Shown here: piece by piece, positions 16,064 through 24,437 of the stretch
Position numbering within the stretch: the stretch's first letter is position 1
How the letters are laid out: every line of letters starts with the position of its first letter
Assembly: GCF_001662075.1 (NCBI RefSeq)
Contig: NZ_LYPL01000016.1
Location: 99,022-163,021 of the forward strand
Length of the DNA: 64,000 bases
Origin: Rhizobium bangladeshense
Lineage (GTDB): Bacteria > Pseudomonadota > Alphaproteobacteria > Rhizobiales > Rhizobiaceae
Reading direction: 5' to 3'
Position numbers and translations under genes: made by a program
The notes under the pieces: generated by a model
Database searches by the model: none
What the model was told of the DNA's origin: nothing
Seen by the model: the letters and a program-made list of their open reading frames with translations, nothing else

Positions 16064-16879
16064 ATGCACGCCAGGAAAGACAGTCTTCCCGCCAGTATCC
16101 TCGCCTCGATCCGAAGCAGGAAAAAGCGGCTCGACGCGGCGCATATGGAGGCAAGACCGCGCACTGCCGGAACGCTGATCGCGTCCTACAATGTGCACAA
16201 ATGCGTCGGCACCGACCGCCGCTTCGACCCGGAGCGCACCAGCCGGGTGATTCATGAAATCGGCGCCGACGTGATCGCGCTGCAGGAGGCCGATACGCGA
16301 TTTGGCGAGCGCACCGGCATTCTCGACCTCGGCCGGTTGGAACGGGAGACGGGACTGATCCCGGTGCCGGTCGCCGGCATGGCCAAGGCGCATGGCTGGC
16401 ACGGCAATGTCGTGCTCTTCAAAAGAGGGCTGGTGCATGACGTGCACCAGGTGAAGTTGCCGGGGCTGGAACCGCGCGGCGCCCTCGTTGCCGAAATCGA
16501 GCTCGAACAGGGCGGGGTGCTGCGCATCATCGCCGCGCATTTCGGCCTGCTGCGCCACAACAGAGCCCAGCAGGCCCACACATTGGTCGAGCTGATCAAG
16601 AACAGGCACGAAATGCCGACCATCCTGCTCGGCGACCTCAACGAATGGCGGCTCGGCGATCGCTCCTCGCTCAACACCTTCCAATCCGCCTTCGGCGAGC
16701 TGCCCCCGGCCGTCCCGAGCTTTCCCGCCGGCCTGCCGCTCTTGGCGCTCGACCGCATCATCGCCAACCGCAAGGGGATCATTTCGGAGGTGGAGGCGCA
16801 TGATACGCCACTCGCCCGCATCGCCTCGGATCATCTGCCGATCAAGGCGCTTGTCCACTTGAAGGCCGTTGGCGGCTAG
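16064..16879 (+). CDS. Endonuclease/exonuclease/phosphatase (EEP) superfamily protein
   Basis: A 271-residue EEP-fold metal-dependent phosphohydrolase. Motifs in order: TLIASYNVHKCVGTDRRFD (metal Asn), ADVIALQEADTRFG (catalytic Glu), GWHGNVVLFKR, IIAAHFGLLRHN, ILLGDLNEW (Asp/Asn pair) and ASDHLPIKALV (His). All catalytic positions look intact. The gene follows cardiolipin synthase by about 95 bp; this pairing suggests a lipid or phosphodiester role, but that is inference. The GTG at 16052 is an alternative start. Confidence 0.85.
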   Translation: MHARKDSLPASILASIRSRKKRLDAAHMEARPRTAGTLIASYNVHKCVGTDRRFDPERTSRVIHEIGADVIALQEADTRFGERTGILDLGRLERETGLIPVPVAGMAKAHGWHGNVVLFKRGLVHDVHQVKLPGLEPRGALVAEIELEQGGVLRIIAAHFGLLRHNRAQQAHTLVELIKNRHEMPTILLGDLNEWRLGDRSSLNTFQSAFGELPPAVPSFPAGLPLLALDRIIANRKGIISEVEAHDTPLARIASDHLPIKALVHLKAVGG

Positions 16880-17091
16880 GACATTTCAATGCCGCGAACC
16901 TTGTGCGCTTGTGAAGTGAACCAACGCAAGGCCAAAGCTGCAGGCGCTCTCGGCCAACGGCCAAAGCTGTCTGGCCGCAACCCGGCGACCTGTCGGCGCG
17001 GCCGAGGGCCGACTGGAAGCACGATCTCTGGGCAGCGCTCTGCCACGCTCCGGTTTCCTGAGCGGCAGTACGACCTGGTTCGACCTAGACC

Positions 17092-17550
17092 TCAGCCCTT
17101 CGCAGGGCGGACCTCCATGAACACGTAGGGCGCTCCCGTGCTCGAGGGGATCGCATAAACGTCGTAGGATGCAGTCGGATCCTCGCCCATTCCCAACGAG
17201 CCGGGCGGCATGCCAGGCACGGCCAGGCCCCGAAAGGGTGGCCGCTCCCGCAGCAATCGCTGGACGGCCTCGAGCGGAACGTGTCCCTCGAGGTAGTATT
17301 CCTCGACGACAGCGGTATGGCATCCTTCCATTTCGGCAGGCACGCCCAGCCGTGCTTTGACCGCCGGAAGGTCGTCGGTGTCGCGAGCGTCGACGGAAAA
17401 TCCTGCCGCGGCCATCGCCTTCGACCATTCATGACAGCAGCCGCAGTTCGGATCCTTGTAGACGGTCATCTTCGCCGGGGCGGCGCGGGCTCCTGCGCCA
17501 AGGAAGGCCAGGCCTGATGCCGCCAACGCGATGAAGCTTCTCCTGTGCAT
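17092..17550 (-). CDS. DUF411 periplasmic metal-binding protein
   Basis: A 152-residue exported protein, last gene of the copper operon. A TAT-like signal (MHRRSFIALAASGLAFLGAG) precedes the DUF411 domain: VYKDPNCGCCHEWSKAM holds the CGCC metal-binding motif, and EMEGCHTAVV and YLEGHVPLEAVQRLL follow. DUF411 proteins are common in copper and silver resistance clusters and bind Cu(I). A GTG nine bases upstream is a possible start; the ATG fits the signal peptide better. Confidence 0.88.
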   Translation of the reverse strand: MHRRSFIALAASGLAFLGAGARAAPAKMTVYKDPNCGCCHEWSKAMAAAGFSVDARDTDDLPAVKARLGVPAEMEGCHTAVVEEYYLEGHVPLEAVQRLLRERPPFRGLAVPGMPPGSLGMGEDPTASYDVYAIPSSTGAPYVFMEVRPAKG

Positions 17551-17605
17551 CGTCCCCACTCCTCGATGTCCTGCCGCCCGGATAGACCCGGGCGGCAGGA
17601 GGTGG

Positions 17606-17893
17606 CTATTTTACATTGGTGACGGTCAGCTTGCCATTCACACGCTCGGCAACGAACTCGACATTCGCGCCTTCTTTCAGTTTCTCGATCAGAGCCGGGT
17701 CGTCGACACGGAAGACCATCGTCATCGCGGGCATGTCGAGGTTCTTCAGGTCCTCATGCTTGATGGTGACCTTCTTTGCCTTTGCGTCGACCTTGTTGAT
17801 GACACCTTTGGTGAATTCCTCGGCGAATGCGCCGAAGGCTGCGCTGGTGCAGAGCAGGGCGGCGAGGCCGATTTTGATCATTGCGGTTTTCAT
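17606..17893 (-). CDS. CusF-like periplasmic copper-binding protein
   Basis: A 95-residue protein with a signal peptide ending AFGAFAEE. The mature part is a small beta-barrel of the CusF/YdeI type: VTIKHEDLKNLDMPAMTMVF contains His and the two Met ligands seen in CusF, and the later sequence closes the barrel (FVAERVNGKLTVTNVK). The Trp that caps Cu(I) in E. coli CusF is replaced here by Leu. It is expected to shuttle Cu(I) in the periplasm and lies between the cupredoxin and DUF411 genes of the operon. Confidence 0.88.
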   Translation of the reverse strand: MKTAMIKIGLAALLCTSAAFGAFAEEFTKGVINKVDAKAKKVTIKHEDLKNLDMPAMTMVFRVDDPALIEKLKEGANVEFVAERVNGKLTVTNVK

Positions 17894-17916
17894 GCGTGTA
17901 GCTCCTTTGTTGCAGA

Positions 17917-18396
17917 TTACTTGCCGGCGACGGTGACGTCGCCATGCATGCCGGCTTCGTAGTGGCCGGGGATCAGGCAGGCGAACTTGAACTCGCCGTC
18001 CGTGGTGAACTTCCAGACGATCTCGCCGGATTGGCCAGCCGGAAGACGAATGGAATTGGCGTCGGCATGTTCCATTTCCGGGAACTTCTCCATGACCTTC
18101 TTGTGCTCCAGGATCTTGTCTTCCTGATCCAGCACGAATTCGTGGTCGAGGGTTCCGGCATTCTTGATCGCGATCTTGACCGTCTGCCCTTTGCGGACGT
18201 TGAAGACGGCAGGGATGAATATCATCTTCCCGTCGTCGGTTTCCTTCATCGTGACGCGGATGGTCTGTGTCGCCTTGGCCTTGTCGCCGGGTTCTCCGAC
18301 AGCCATCTTTTCTTCATGGCCGCCGGCGTGATTGCCGGAGGCAAGGGCCGGGGTTGCGAGGGCGACCAGCGCCAGTGCCAGTACATAGTTCTTCAT
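17917..18396 (-). CDS. Cupredoxin-domain periplasmic copper protein
   Basis: A 159-residue exported protein. After the signal peptide (ALALVALATPALASG) comes a His/Met-containing linker and a plastocyanin/azurin-like domain. Type-1 copper ligands are visible as His in NAGTLDHEFVLD and as Cys, His and Met in FACLIPGHYEAGMHG. Such proteins accept electrons or copper in copper-resistance operons and are found beside multicopper oxidases and CusF-like genes, as here. About 23 bp separate it from the CusF-like gene. Confidence 0.88.
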   Translation of the reverse strand: MKNYVLALALVALATPALASGNHAGGHEEKMAVGEPGDKAKATQTIRVTMKETDDGKMIFIPAVFNVRKGQTVKIAIKNAGTLDHEFVLDQEDKILEHKKVMEKFPEMEHADANSIRLPAGQSGEIVWKFTTDGEFKFACLIPGHYEAGMHGDVTVAGK

Positions 18397-18430
18397 TCGT
18401 AAATCCTTTTTTGATGTGGAGGATTGAGCC

Positions 18431-19777
18431 TCAGCCTTTTGTCGGCTTCGGTGTGATTTGCGTTTTCGCGTCCTTGGCCTTGGTCGCGTCCGGCAGTTCG
18501 CCGGTCCACTCCCAGGCCTGCGTTCCGGGCGGGTTTTCGTACCAGCCCGGATCGGAGTAGTCGTCCGCCGAGATACCCTCGCGGACCTTCACGACCGAGA
18601 ACATGCCACCCATTTCGATCGGGCCGTGCGGCCCCCAGCCGGTCATCATCGGAACGGTGTTCTCGGGGATGGGCATTTCCATTTCGCCCATGTCGGCCAT
18701 GCCCTTGGTTCCCATGGGCATGTATTCCGGCTGCAGCTTCCTGATCTTCTCGGCGACCTTCGACTTGTCCGCGCCGATGAAGGTCGGTATGTCGTGACCC
18801 ATCGCGTTCATCGTGTGGTGCGACTTGTGGCAGTGGATCGCCCAGTCGCCGAGGTACTTGGCGTCGAACTCGTAGGCACGCATCGCGCCGACCGGGATAT
18901 CGATGCTGACCTCCGGCCAGCGTGCTTCCGGTCGCACCCAGCCGCCGTCCGTGCATGTCACCTCGAAGTCGTAGCCATGCATGTGGACGGGGTGGTTGGT
19001 CATCGTCAGATTGCCGACGCGCACGCGCACCCTGTCATTCTTCGAGACGACCAGCGGAGTGATGCCCGGAAACACACGGCTGTTCCAGCACCACATGTTG
19101 AAATCGGTCATCTCCATGACGCGCGGCACGTAGGAGCCGGGGTCAATGTCGTAGGCATTGAGCAGGAAGACGAAGTCGCGGTCGACGGGCATGAACGTCG
19201 GGTCCTTCGGATGGACGACGAAGAAGCCCATCATGCCCATCGCCATCTGTACCATCTCGTCGGAATGCGGGTGGTACATGAACGTGCCTGATTTCACGAG
19301 GTCGAACTCGTAGACGTAGGTCTTGCCAACGGGGATGTGCGGTTGCGTCAGGCCGCCGACACCGTCCATGCCGGATGGCAATATCATGCCGTGCCAGTGG
19401 ATCGTCGTGTGCTCCGGCAGCTTGTTCGTCACGAATATGCGGACGCGGTCGCCTTCGACGGCCTCGATCGTCGGTCCAGGCGATTGGCCATTGTAGCCCC
19501 AGAGATAGGCCGTCATGCCCTCAGCCATCTCGCGTTCGACCGGCTCGGCGACGAGATGGAACTCCTTAACGCCGTTGTTCATCCGGTGGGGCAGGGTCCA
19601 GCCGTTGAGGGTGACCACCGGCTGATAGTCCGGTCCCGAGGCCGGATGGAGCGGCGGCTGCATGTCTGCCGAGTCCATTGTCGGCGCGTCGGGCAGGCCC
19701 ATGGCCGAGGTCTTGGTCCAGGCGCCTGCCGCCAGCAGGGCAGCGCTGGCACCGAACAGTTGTCGTCTGTTGAACAT
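18431..19777 (-). CDS. Multicopper oxidase (CopA/CueO-like)
   Basis: A 448-residue exported oxidase expected to oxidise Cu(I) to Cu(II) in the periplasm. It starts with a twin-arginine signal (MFNRRQLFGASAALLAAGAW). All four copper-ligand segments are intact: TIHWHGMILPSGMDG, MYHPHSDEM, HPVHMHGYDFE and HCHKSHHTMNAM, so both the type-1 site and the trinuclear site should form. The Met/His-rich C-terminus fits a copper-tolerance role. The ATG at 19777 has a good GGAA-type Shine-Dalgarno upstream. Confidence 0.93.
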   Translation of the reverse strand: MFNRRQLFGASAALLAAGAWTKTSAMGLPDAPTMDSADMQPPLHPASGPDYQPVVTLNGWTLPHRMNNGVKEFHLVAEPVEREMAEGMTAYLWGYNGQSPGPTIEAVEGDRVRIFVTNKLPEHTTIHWHGMILPSGMDGVGGLTQPHIPVGKTYVYEFDLVKSGTFMYHPHSDEMVQMAMGMMGFFVVHPKDPTFMPVDRDFVFLLNAYDIDPGSYVPRVMEMTDFNMWCWNSRVFPGITPLVVSKNDRVRVRVGNLTMTNHPVHMHGYDFEVTCTDGGWVRPEARWPEVSIDIPVGAMRAYEFDAKYLGDWAIHCHKSHHTMNAMGHDIPTFIGADKSKVAEKIRKLQPEYMPMGTKGMADMGEMEMPIPENTVPMMTGWGPHGPIEMGGMFSVVKVREGISADDYSDPGWYENPPGTQAWEWTGELPDATKAKDAKTQITPKPTKG

Positions 19778-19791
19778 GGCGAGTTCCTTTC

Positions 19792-21258
19792 TCAATGGCC
19801 GCCGCCACCGCCGCCTTCGGAGGCAGCGGCGACTTCGGTCTCTGCCGATGCGGTCGTCGCGCCGCCGCCATAGATCGCTGGGGCGAGATTGGCTTCGGCG
19901 AGCCAGAAGTCGCGCTTTGCGTTGACGGAGAGCAGGATGGAGTTGATCTTGTCGCGCGTGTCGGTCAGCAGCTCGAACGTGTTCGAGATCATGCCGTTGT
20001 AGGTCAGCAGGGATTCCTCCTCGACCTTCGTGCGCAGCGGCACGACGCTGTTGCGGTAGTGCCGGGCGATGTCGTAGTTCGAGCGATAGGCCTCGTAGGC
20101 GGACCTCGCCTCTGAGCGGACGTTGACGGCCTTCTCCGCAAGCAGGTTCGCAGCCCGCATGTAGGCCAGCTCGGCCTTGCGCATCCGGGCCTTGCCGGTG
20201 TCGAAGATCGGAATGGCGAATTCCAGTTCGACCTGGGCTGTCGTTTCCGTCTTCTTCTCGTCGTCCTCAATTTCCCGTTCCGCTTCAAAGCCGGTCAGGA
20301 TTTCGAGGTCGGTGACATAGCGTGTCGCCTCGGTGAGGCCGTACGATCTGGCGGTGGCCTCGAGTTCGAGCTTCGCGACCTGAAGGTCGATACGGTTCTT
20401 AAGAGCCTCGGCCTCGATAGTGTCCCGTTTGACAACGGATTTCGGTAGTGGCGGCAGCCCGTTCGGAACCTGGTAATCAAGGTCCGAGCCCCACAGCCCC
20501 ATGAGCCGGGTCAGCTCCTCCTTGGCAAGCCGTGCCGCCAGTCGGGCCTTCGCCGTCTCTCCGGCGAGTTCGGCGACGAACACGTGCTCGCGGGTCTGGG
20601 CGCCCTTGGCCATCGCACCTGTCTCGCCCAGCTTCTCCGCGAGCTCTGAAGCGGCGTCCGCCGCAGCCTGGGCTCGCTGGAGCTGGCCGACGTTCTCCCA
20701 GGCCGCCACCGCACCGATCCAGGCACGCCGCGTGTCGGCGGCGACCTGGAGCGTTCTCACGGCCGCGGTCAACTGCGCCTGGCGGAAGCGGGTGTCGGCG
20801 ATCGCGATGTCCCGGTTCCTGGTCGCGAGCGCCAGGATGTTCGTCGTGATCATCCCCTCGATGGTCTTGAAGGCCTCAAGTTCCGGGGTGCCTATTCCCG
20901 TCATGCCGATGGAAACGGTCGGGTTGATGAACATTGTCGACTGCCAGGCGTCGGCGGCGCTGTCGCCGAGATCGGCGTAGGCGGCCTGCAGGCCCTTGTT
21001 GTTCAAGAGGGCGATCTGGACCGCCGTCTCGACGCCGAGCGGCTTCTTTTGCGCGAGCAGGCTTTTGACCTGCGCAGCCGCCGAGCGGGCCTGGCTCTGG
21101 TTCTGTATCCAGACTGTCTGCTTCGTGGTCACAATCGCCGTCTTGTCGGCAACGGAAGCAAAACCAGCTTGCTTGCTTGAATATTCGGCGCCCGTGACGC
21201 AGCCGCTCAGGATCAGCGGGAACGTCAGCACCGTGACGAATTTTCCGAGGCCGATCAT
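19792..21258 (-). CDS. TolC-family outer-membrane factor (CusC/NodT-like lipoprotein)
   Basis: A 488-residue outer-membrane efflux protein. The signal ends with a lipobox, FPLILSGCVTGAEYSS, so it is probably acylated at Cys. Two OEP repeats follow (internal duplication, each with long coiled-coil helices), with ALLNNKGLQAAYADLGDSAA in the first. The C-terminal end is Gly/His-rich. It overlaps the small lipoprotein gene upstream. No membrane-fusion protein or RND pump is encoded nearby, so its efflux partner must lie elsewhere or be shared. Confidence 0.9.
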   Translation of the reverse strand: MIGLGKFVTVLTFPLILSGCVTGAEYSSKQAGFASVADKTAIVTTKQTVWIQNQSQARSAAAQVKSLLAQKKPLGVETAVQIALLNNKGLQAAYADLGDSAADAWQSTMFINPTVSIGMTGIGTPELEAFKTIEGMITTNILALATRNRDIAIADTRFRQAQLTAAVRTLQVAADTRRAWIGAVAAWENVGQLQRAQAAADAASELAEKLGETGAMAKGAQTREHVFVAELAGETAKARLAARLAKEELTRLMGLWGSDLDYQVPNGLPPLPKSVVKRDTIEAEALKNRIDLQVAKLELEATARSYGLTEATRYVTDLEILTGFEAEREIEDDEKKTETTAQVELEFAIPIFDTGKARMRKAELAYMRAANLLAEKAVNVRSEARSAYEAYRSNYDIARHYRNSVVPLRTKVEEESLLTYNGMISNTFELLTDTRDKINSILLSVNAKRDFWLAEANLAPAIYGGGATTASAETEVAAASEGGGGGGH

Positions 21259-21482
21259 GGGGCGTCTCCCTTTTCACGAGATTGCAGATCGTTCTGTCTG
21301 CGCCATGGCTTTGGATCGACCGGCTGCCTGACGACGTAGCCGGAGATCGGTGACCGGTAGGAGACCGGGCGGGGAGACGGCTCTTCGATCGCGGCGGGAA
21401 AAGCCACCACGTCGGGAGGAAGCGTGGATGCGCAGCCGCCGACAACAAGCGGCAGCCCCACCACAAAAAGCGAGGGTTTCAT
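21255..21482 (-). CDS. Small lipoprotein upstream of the TolC-type gene
   Basis: A 75-residue predicted lipoprotein with the lipobox LPLVVGGCAST near residue 17. The rest is short and polar, ending with VDPKPWRRQNDLQSREKG. Small lipoproteins with a DPK-W-R-ND ending are found in copper operons of alphaproteobacteria, but their role is not known to me. The stop overlaps the start of the TolC-type gene, indicating translational coupling and a role in the same export system. Confidence 0.7.
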   Translation of the reverse strand: MKPSLFVVGLPLVVGGCASTLPPDVVAFPAAIEEPSPRPVSYRSPISGYVVRQPVDPKPWRRQNDLQSREKGDAP

Positions 21483-21574
21483 TATGAATTTTCCGAATAA
21501 GAGATGGCCTACGGCACCCGCCCAGATGCAGGCAGGCGACCGACATCGACCCGATCACGCGGGTGCGTCTCTAA

Positions 21575-21982
21575 TCAGATATTCGGGGGACGATGGAGAG
21601 CCGGCAGCTCGCCGAGAGTCGTACGATCGTCGGCGAACTGCCGGATCGAGGTCACGACGGGTCCGCCGACGTCGGGGCTTTCGCAGATGATGCCAAAGCC
21701 GCCGCAGAAGTCCTTGCAGCATTCCTGCTTGACGAGCTTCGACGCGCCATCGCCATCATGAGACATGTCGCCATGCGAATGATCATGATCGGCCACCGCC
21801 GCCATGTCGTGACCTTCATGGGAAGGCATCACGTCCGTGGACACGACTTTGATCTCGGGAAACGAGGAGCCATGCATCGCCGCGTTGGCGTTCGACAGCG
21901 AGTACCCCGCCAGTGATACGATGATCACCAGCCGCATTATCACGAGCAATCTGCTCAACGTGATCCGGTACATCTTGCCCAT
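21575..21982 (-). CDS. His/Met-rich exported protein of the copper operon
   Basis: A 135-residue protein, first gene behind the MerR-type promoter. A hydrophobic export segment (LSRLLVIMRLVIIVSLAGYS) is followed by a region rich in His, Asp and Met (HEGHDMAAVADHDHSHGDMS) and by a Cys cluster ECCKDFCGG. This suggests periplasmic metal binding. I do not recognise a family; it resembles small DUF2946-like proteins in copper loci. The start at 21982 has no strong Shine-Dalgarno; 21973 is another possibility. Confidence 0.6.
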   Translation of the reverse strand: MGKMYRITLSRLLVIMRLVIIVSLAGYSLSNANAAMHGSSFPEIKVVSTDVMPSHEGHDMAAVADHDHSHGDMSHDGDGASKLVKQECCKDFCGGFGIICESPDVGGPVVTSIRQFADDRTTLGELPALHRPPNI

Positions 21983-22078
21983 GCTCCTCGGACTACATGC
22001 AAAGCTGTCCGATTTCAACTGCGACTCTTGTGTCATTGATGTTCGAGGCCTTTATGTGGCGATCATCAGGTCGTGCAC

Positions 22079-22109
22079 AAGCTAGGGCTTCCAACGGTGG
22101 CAAGGTCAA
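22079..22109 (-). promoter_or_regulatory. MerR-family (CueR/HmrR-type) promoter of the copper operon
   Basis: On the minus strand a -35 element TTGACC (22104-22109) and a -10 element TAGCTT (22079-22084) are separated by exactly 19 bp, the over-long spacer that marks MerR-activated promoters. The spacer contains the imperfect dyad CTTGCCA / TTGGAAG, similar to CueR operators (ACCTTCC / GGAAGGT). The His-rich gene starts about 97 bp downstream. It directs the minus-strand copper genes. Confidence 0.65.
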
Positions 22110-22128
22110 CAGGAGCTGTTCTTTTTTG

Positions 22129-22572
22129 ATGATGATCGACCTTGCATCCTACGCGGGCCTTTTCACTGCCGCCTTCGGTGCGGCGACGATACTGCCGATG
22201 CAGTCCGAGCCCGTGCTGGTCGGCCTTCTTCTCACGGGCAAGTTCCCAGTCCTGGTTCTGCTCGCCGTCGCCAGCGTCGGAAACACTCTTGGAAGCATCG
22301 TCAACTGGTTTCTCGGGCGCGGCATCGAACGGTTCCGGGATCGGCGCTGGTTTCCAGTGGGCGAGGAAGCGCTCGAACGTTCGTCCCGCTGGTACAGGAA
22401 ATACGGGAAGTGGACGCTGCTACTTTCCTGGATGCCGGTGTTTGGAGACGCTCTCACGGTTGTCGCCGGCGTGCTCAAGGAGCCGCTGCTAGCCTTTACG
22501 ATCCTGGTATTCGTCGCGAAAACGGGGCGTTACGTCGTGCTGACACTAGCGACTCTACAGATTGCCAGCTGA
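22129..22572 (+). CDS. YqaA/DedA-family (VTT domain) membrane protein
   Basis: A 147-residue inner-membrane protein of the DedA/YqaA (SNARE-associated) group. Hydrophobic segments include LVLLAVASVGNTLGSIVNWF followed by LGRGIERFRDR, the conserved re-entrant pattern, and FGDALTVVAGVLKEP. AGGAG at 22111 precedes the ATG at 22129. DedA-type proteins act in phospholipid or metal-related membrane homeostasis; the copper neighbourhood suggests the latter but does not prove it. The gene overlaps the cytochrome b gene on the other strand by 18 bp. Confidence 0.8.
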   Translation: MMIDLASYAGLFTAAFGAATILPMQSEPVLVGLLLTGKFPVLVLLAVASVGNTLGSIVNWFLGRGIERFRDRRWFPVGEEALERSSRWYRKYGKWTLLLSWMPVFGDALTVVAGVLKEPLLAFTILVFVAKTGRYVVLTLATLQIAS

Positions 22573-23055
22573 CTTCCGGCGCGGCAGCAGCATCCGGTCC
22601 AAGGTATCGTTTCGGGCAACCAGCGCGTGCCAGGCCGCCGCAGCGAAATGCAGCGCCACCATTGCCAGGATGATCCTGGAGCCGATGACGTGGTATGGCG
22701 CGATCCCGAACCAGACGTAGCTTGCAACGAATCCCATGCAGGCCTGCCCGATGATTGCTGCGTAGAATGCATGGTGAAGCATCGTTGCGGCCCGCGCGGC
22801 CCACGTGTTGGGTGGGCTTATCCGGGGTGGCTGCATGATACGAAGAACCAGCCGCACGCCCATCAGCAGGCCGATCGCAATTCCTGCGAAGTTGTGGAAG
22901 AGGTGCTGGACGACGTCCCAGTACGATGGCGTGACGCCCATATGGACGGCGTGGTGGGTCCTCTCGATGCTGCCGCCCGTCAGGTACTGGACCGGGATCA
23001 TCAGGGCGATCAGCCAGTGCAGTCCTATCTGGGCCGGTGTATAGCCACGTTTCAT
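22555..23055 (-). CDS. Cytochrome b561-type integral membrane cytochrome
   Basis: A 166-residue four-span membrane protein of the cytochrome b/b6 (b561) superfamily. The expected haem His are placed in helices: PAQIGLHWLIALMIPVQYL, FHNFAGIAIGLLMGVRLVLR, MLHHAFYAAIIGQACMGF and MVALHFAAAAWHALVARND. It probably passes electrons between the quinone pool and a periplasmic partner. It is convergent with the YqaA gene and divergent from the small Cys/His-rich gene at 23206. Confidence 0.85.
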   Translation of the reverse strand: MKRGYTPAQIGLHWLIALMIPVQYLTGGSIERTHHAVHMGVTPSYWDVVQHLFHNFAGIAIGLLMGVRLVLRIMQPPRISPPNTWAARAATMLHHAFYAAIIGQACMGFVASYVWFGIAPYHVIGSRIILAMVALHFAAAAWHALVARNDTLDRMLLPRRKSAGNL

Positions 23056-23205
23056 CGATCCCCTCCGAGCGACAGGGGCAGACTAGCCGGCGCCGGTTAA
23101 TGCTTCCTCATCCGCCATCCCAAAACGCGCCGCCGCCAAGATCATCGATTGCCTGGAACATTTCTCCTGCCCTGCGGTTCTACCGCAGAAGGGAAACCCG
23201 GCCGG

Positions 23206-23535
23206 ATGAGACTTAGGAACAGAATCCGCTACGCGCAGGCCGTAGTCTTCACCTTGTTGGTGGCGACAAGTCTCTTCGGCATGGCCGCGGGGTCGGCCGT
23301 TGTCGAAGTCCAGCATTGCTCGGCGGCGACGGAGCATCATTCCCAATGCGGACATGCGTCCGGGCAGCAGAACGCGTGCTGTTCGATGACGCACTGCTGT
23401 CCGATCCTCCCGGAACTCGGGGAGATCGCCGAGCCGCGGTTCGAGCCCAAGCGACATGATCGGAGGACGGCCGACTATCGGCCGCTGCTGCTGATCCGCG
23501 CGATCGATCCACCGCCCCGAAGCTCCGCTGCTTGA
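23206..23535 (+). CDS. Small exported Cys/His-rich protein
   Basis: A 109-residue protein with a hydrophobic signal (AQAVVFTLLVATSLFGMAAG) and a mature part with HCSAATEHHSQCGHASGQQ and ACCSMTHCCPILPE. The clustered Cys and His suggest metal binding in the periplasm. The pattern resembles DUF2946-like proteins of copper loci, but I cannot assign it. It begins the plus-strand set DUF305, Csp and cytochrome c'. The ATG at 23206 is chosen because it opens directly onto the signal. Confidence 0.6.
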   Translation: MRLRNRIRYAQAVVFTLLVATSLFGMAAGSAVVEVQHCSAATEHHSQCGHASGQQNACCSMTHCCPILPELGEIAEPRFEPKRHDRRTADYRPLLLIRAIDPPPRSSAA

Positions 23536-23571
23536 GACCTACCATCCTCAATCAGTTATCGGAGCACAATC

Positions 23572-24006
23572 ATGAAGAAGCTCACTTTCCTTGCCGTTTC
23601 CGCGGCTGCCGCGGCTGCGTCCTTTGCGATCCTTCCCGCGAGCGCTTCCGCCCAATCGACAATGGCCTATCCCGAGAAGTGCAAGTCTCAAGGCATGGAC
23701 CTGTCAAAGATGGACATGCCCTCGGGCGGCATGCCGATGGGCGAGATGACCGACTACCAGGGGGCCTCGATGGAAGGCATGAAGGACATGCACATGAACA
23801 TGATGCAGGGAATGATGAAGAAGGACGCCGACGTCTCTTTCGTCTGCGGGATGATCGCCCACCACATGGGCGCAATCAGCATGTCGGAGGTTGAACTCAA
23901 GTACGGCGACAACGACTGGGCCAAGCATATGGCCCAAAAGGTCATCGAAGCCCAGAAAAGGGAGATCGACGAGATGTCCAAGTGGGTCGACAAGGAAGCT
24001 AAATAG
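23572..24006 (+). CDS. DUF305 (CopM-like) periplasmic copper-binding protein
   Basis: A 144-residue exported protein. Signal peptide MKKLTFLAVSAAAAAASFAI and cleavage near ASASAQ. The mature N-terminus is Met-rich (MDLSKMDMPSGGMPMGEMTD) and the DUF305 core has CGMIAHHMGAISMSEVELKY with the His pair. Related proteins (for example cyanobacterial CopM) bind Cu(I)/Cu(II) outside the cytoplasm. It is followed 11 bp later by the Csp gene, so the two form one unit for copper handling. Confidence 0.9.
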   Translation: MKKLTFLAVSAAAAAASFAILPASASAQSTMAYPEKCKSQGMDLSKMDMPSGGMPMGEMTDYQGASMEGMKDMHMNMMQGMMKKDADVSFVCGMIAHHMGAISMSEVELKYGDNDWAKHMAQKVIEAQKREIDEMSKWVDKEAK

Positions 24007-24017
24007 GAGATTGCGCC

Positions 24018-24350
24018 ATGCATCACATGCCGACTGAGATGAAGGCCTGCATCGACAACTGCCTGGCCTGCTACAGCGAATGCCTGTCGATGGCGATGGG
24101 CCATTGCCTGGAATTTGGCGGGGAGCACACGAAGCCCCCACATTTCAAGCTGATGATGGCCTGTGCGGAGATCTGCCGGACCTCGGCGCATTTCATGCTG
24201 ATCGGCTCGGAACATCACAAGCATGTCTGCCGGGAATGCGCTGAAATATGCGCGCAGTGCGCCGAGGACTGTGAACGCATAGGCGAGATGCGGAGCTGCG
24301 TCGAGGCTTGCCGTCGCTGTGCCGAGAGCTGCCGCAAGATGGCGGCGTAA
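24018..24350 (+). CDS. Four-helix-bundle copper storage protein (Csp family)
   Basis: A 110-residue protein with 16 Cys and many His, in CxxxC/CxxC spacing along helices: ACIDNCLACYSECL, MMACAEICRTSAHF, HVCRECAEICAQCAEDC and SCVEACRRCAESC. This is the Csp pattern, in which Cys line the core of a four-helix bundle and hold many Cu(I) ions. No signal peptide is present, so it is the cytosolic (Csp3-type) form. It is likely cotranscribed with the DUF305 gene. Confidence 0.93.
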   Translation: MHHMPTEMKACIDNCLACYSECLSMAMGHCLEFGGEHTKPPHFKLMMACAEICRTSAHFMLIGSEHHKHVCRECAEICAQCAEDCERIGEMRSCVEACRRCAESCRKMAA

Positions 24351-24437
24351 CCGGGCAGCGCGTTCGCCCTCTTCCTGCCCAGATGACAACCGATACCCGT
24401 CGCACGCATCATGGCATTGGATACTGACGGCGGATCG

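Noticed and set aside
16880..17091. Possible small gene in the 211-bp gap between the EEP and DUF411 genes
   Set aside because: Frames there have no good start or family; the repeated GGCCAAAGCTG words look like low-complexity drift.
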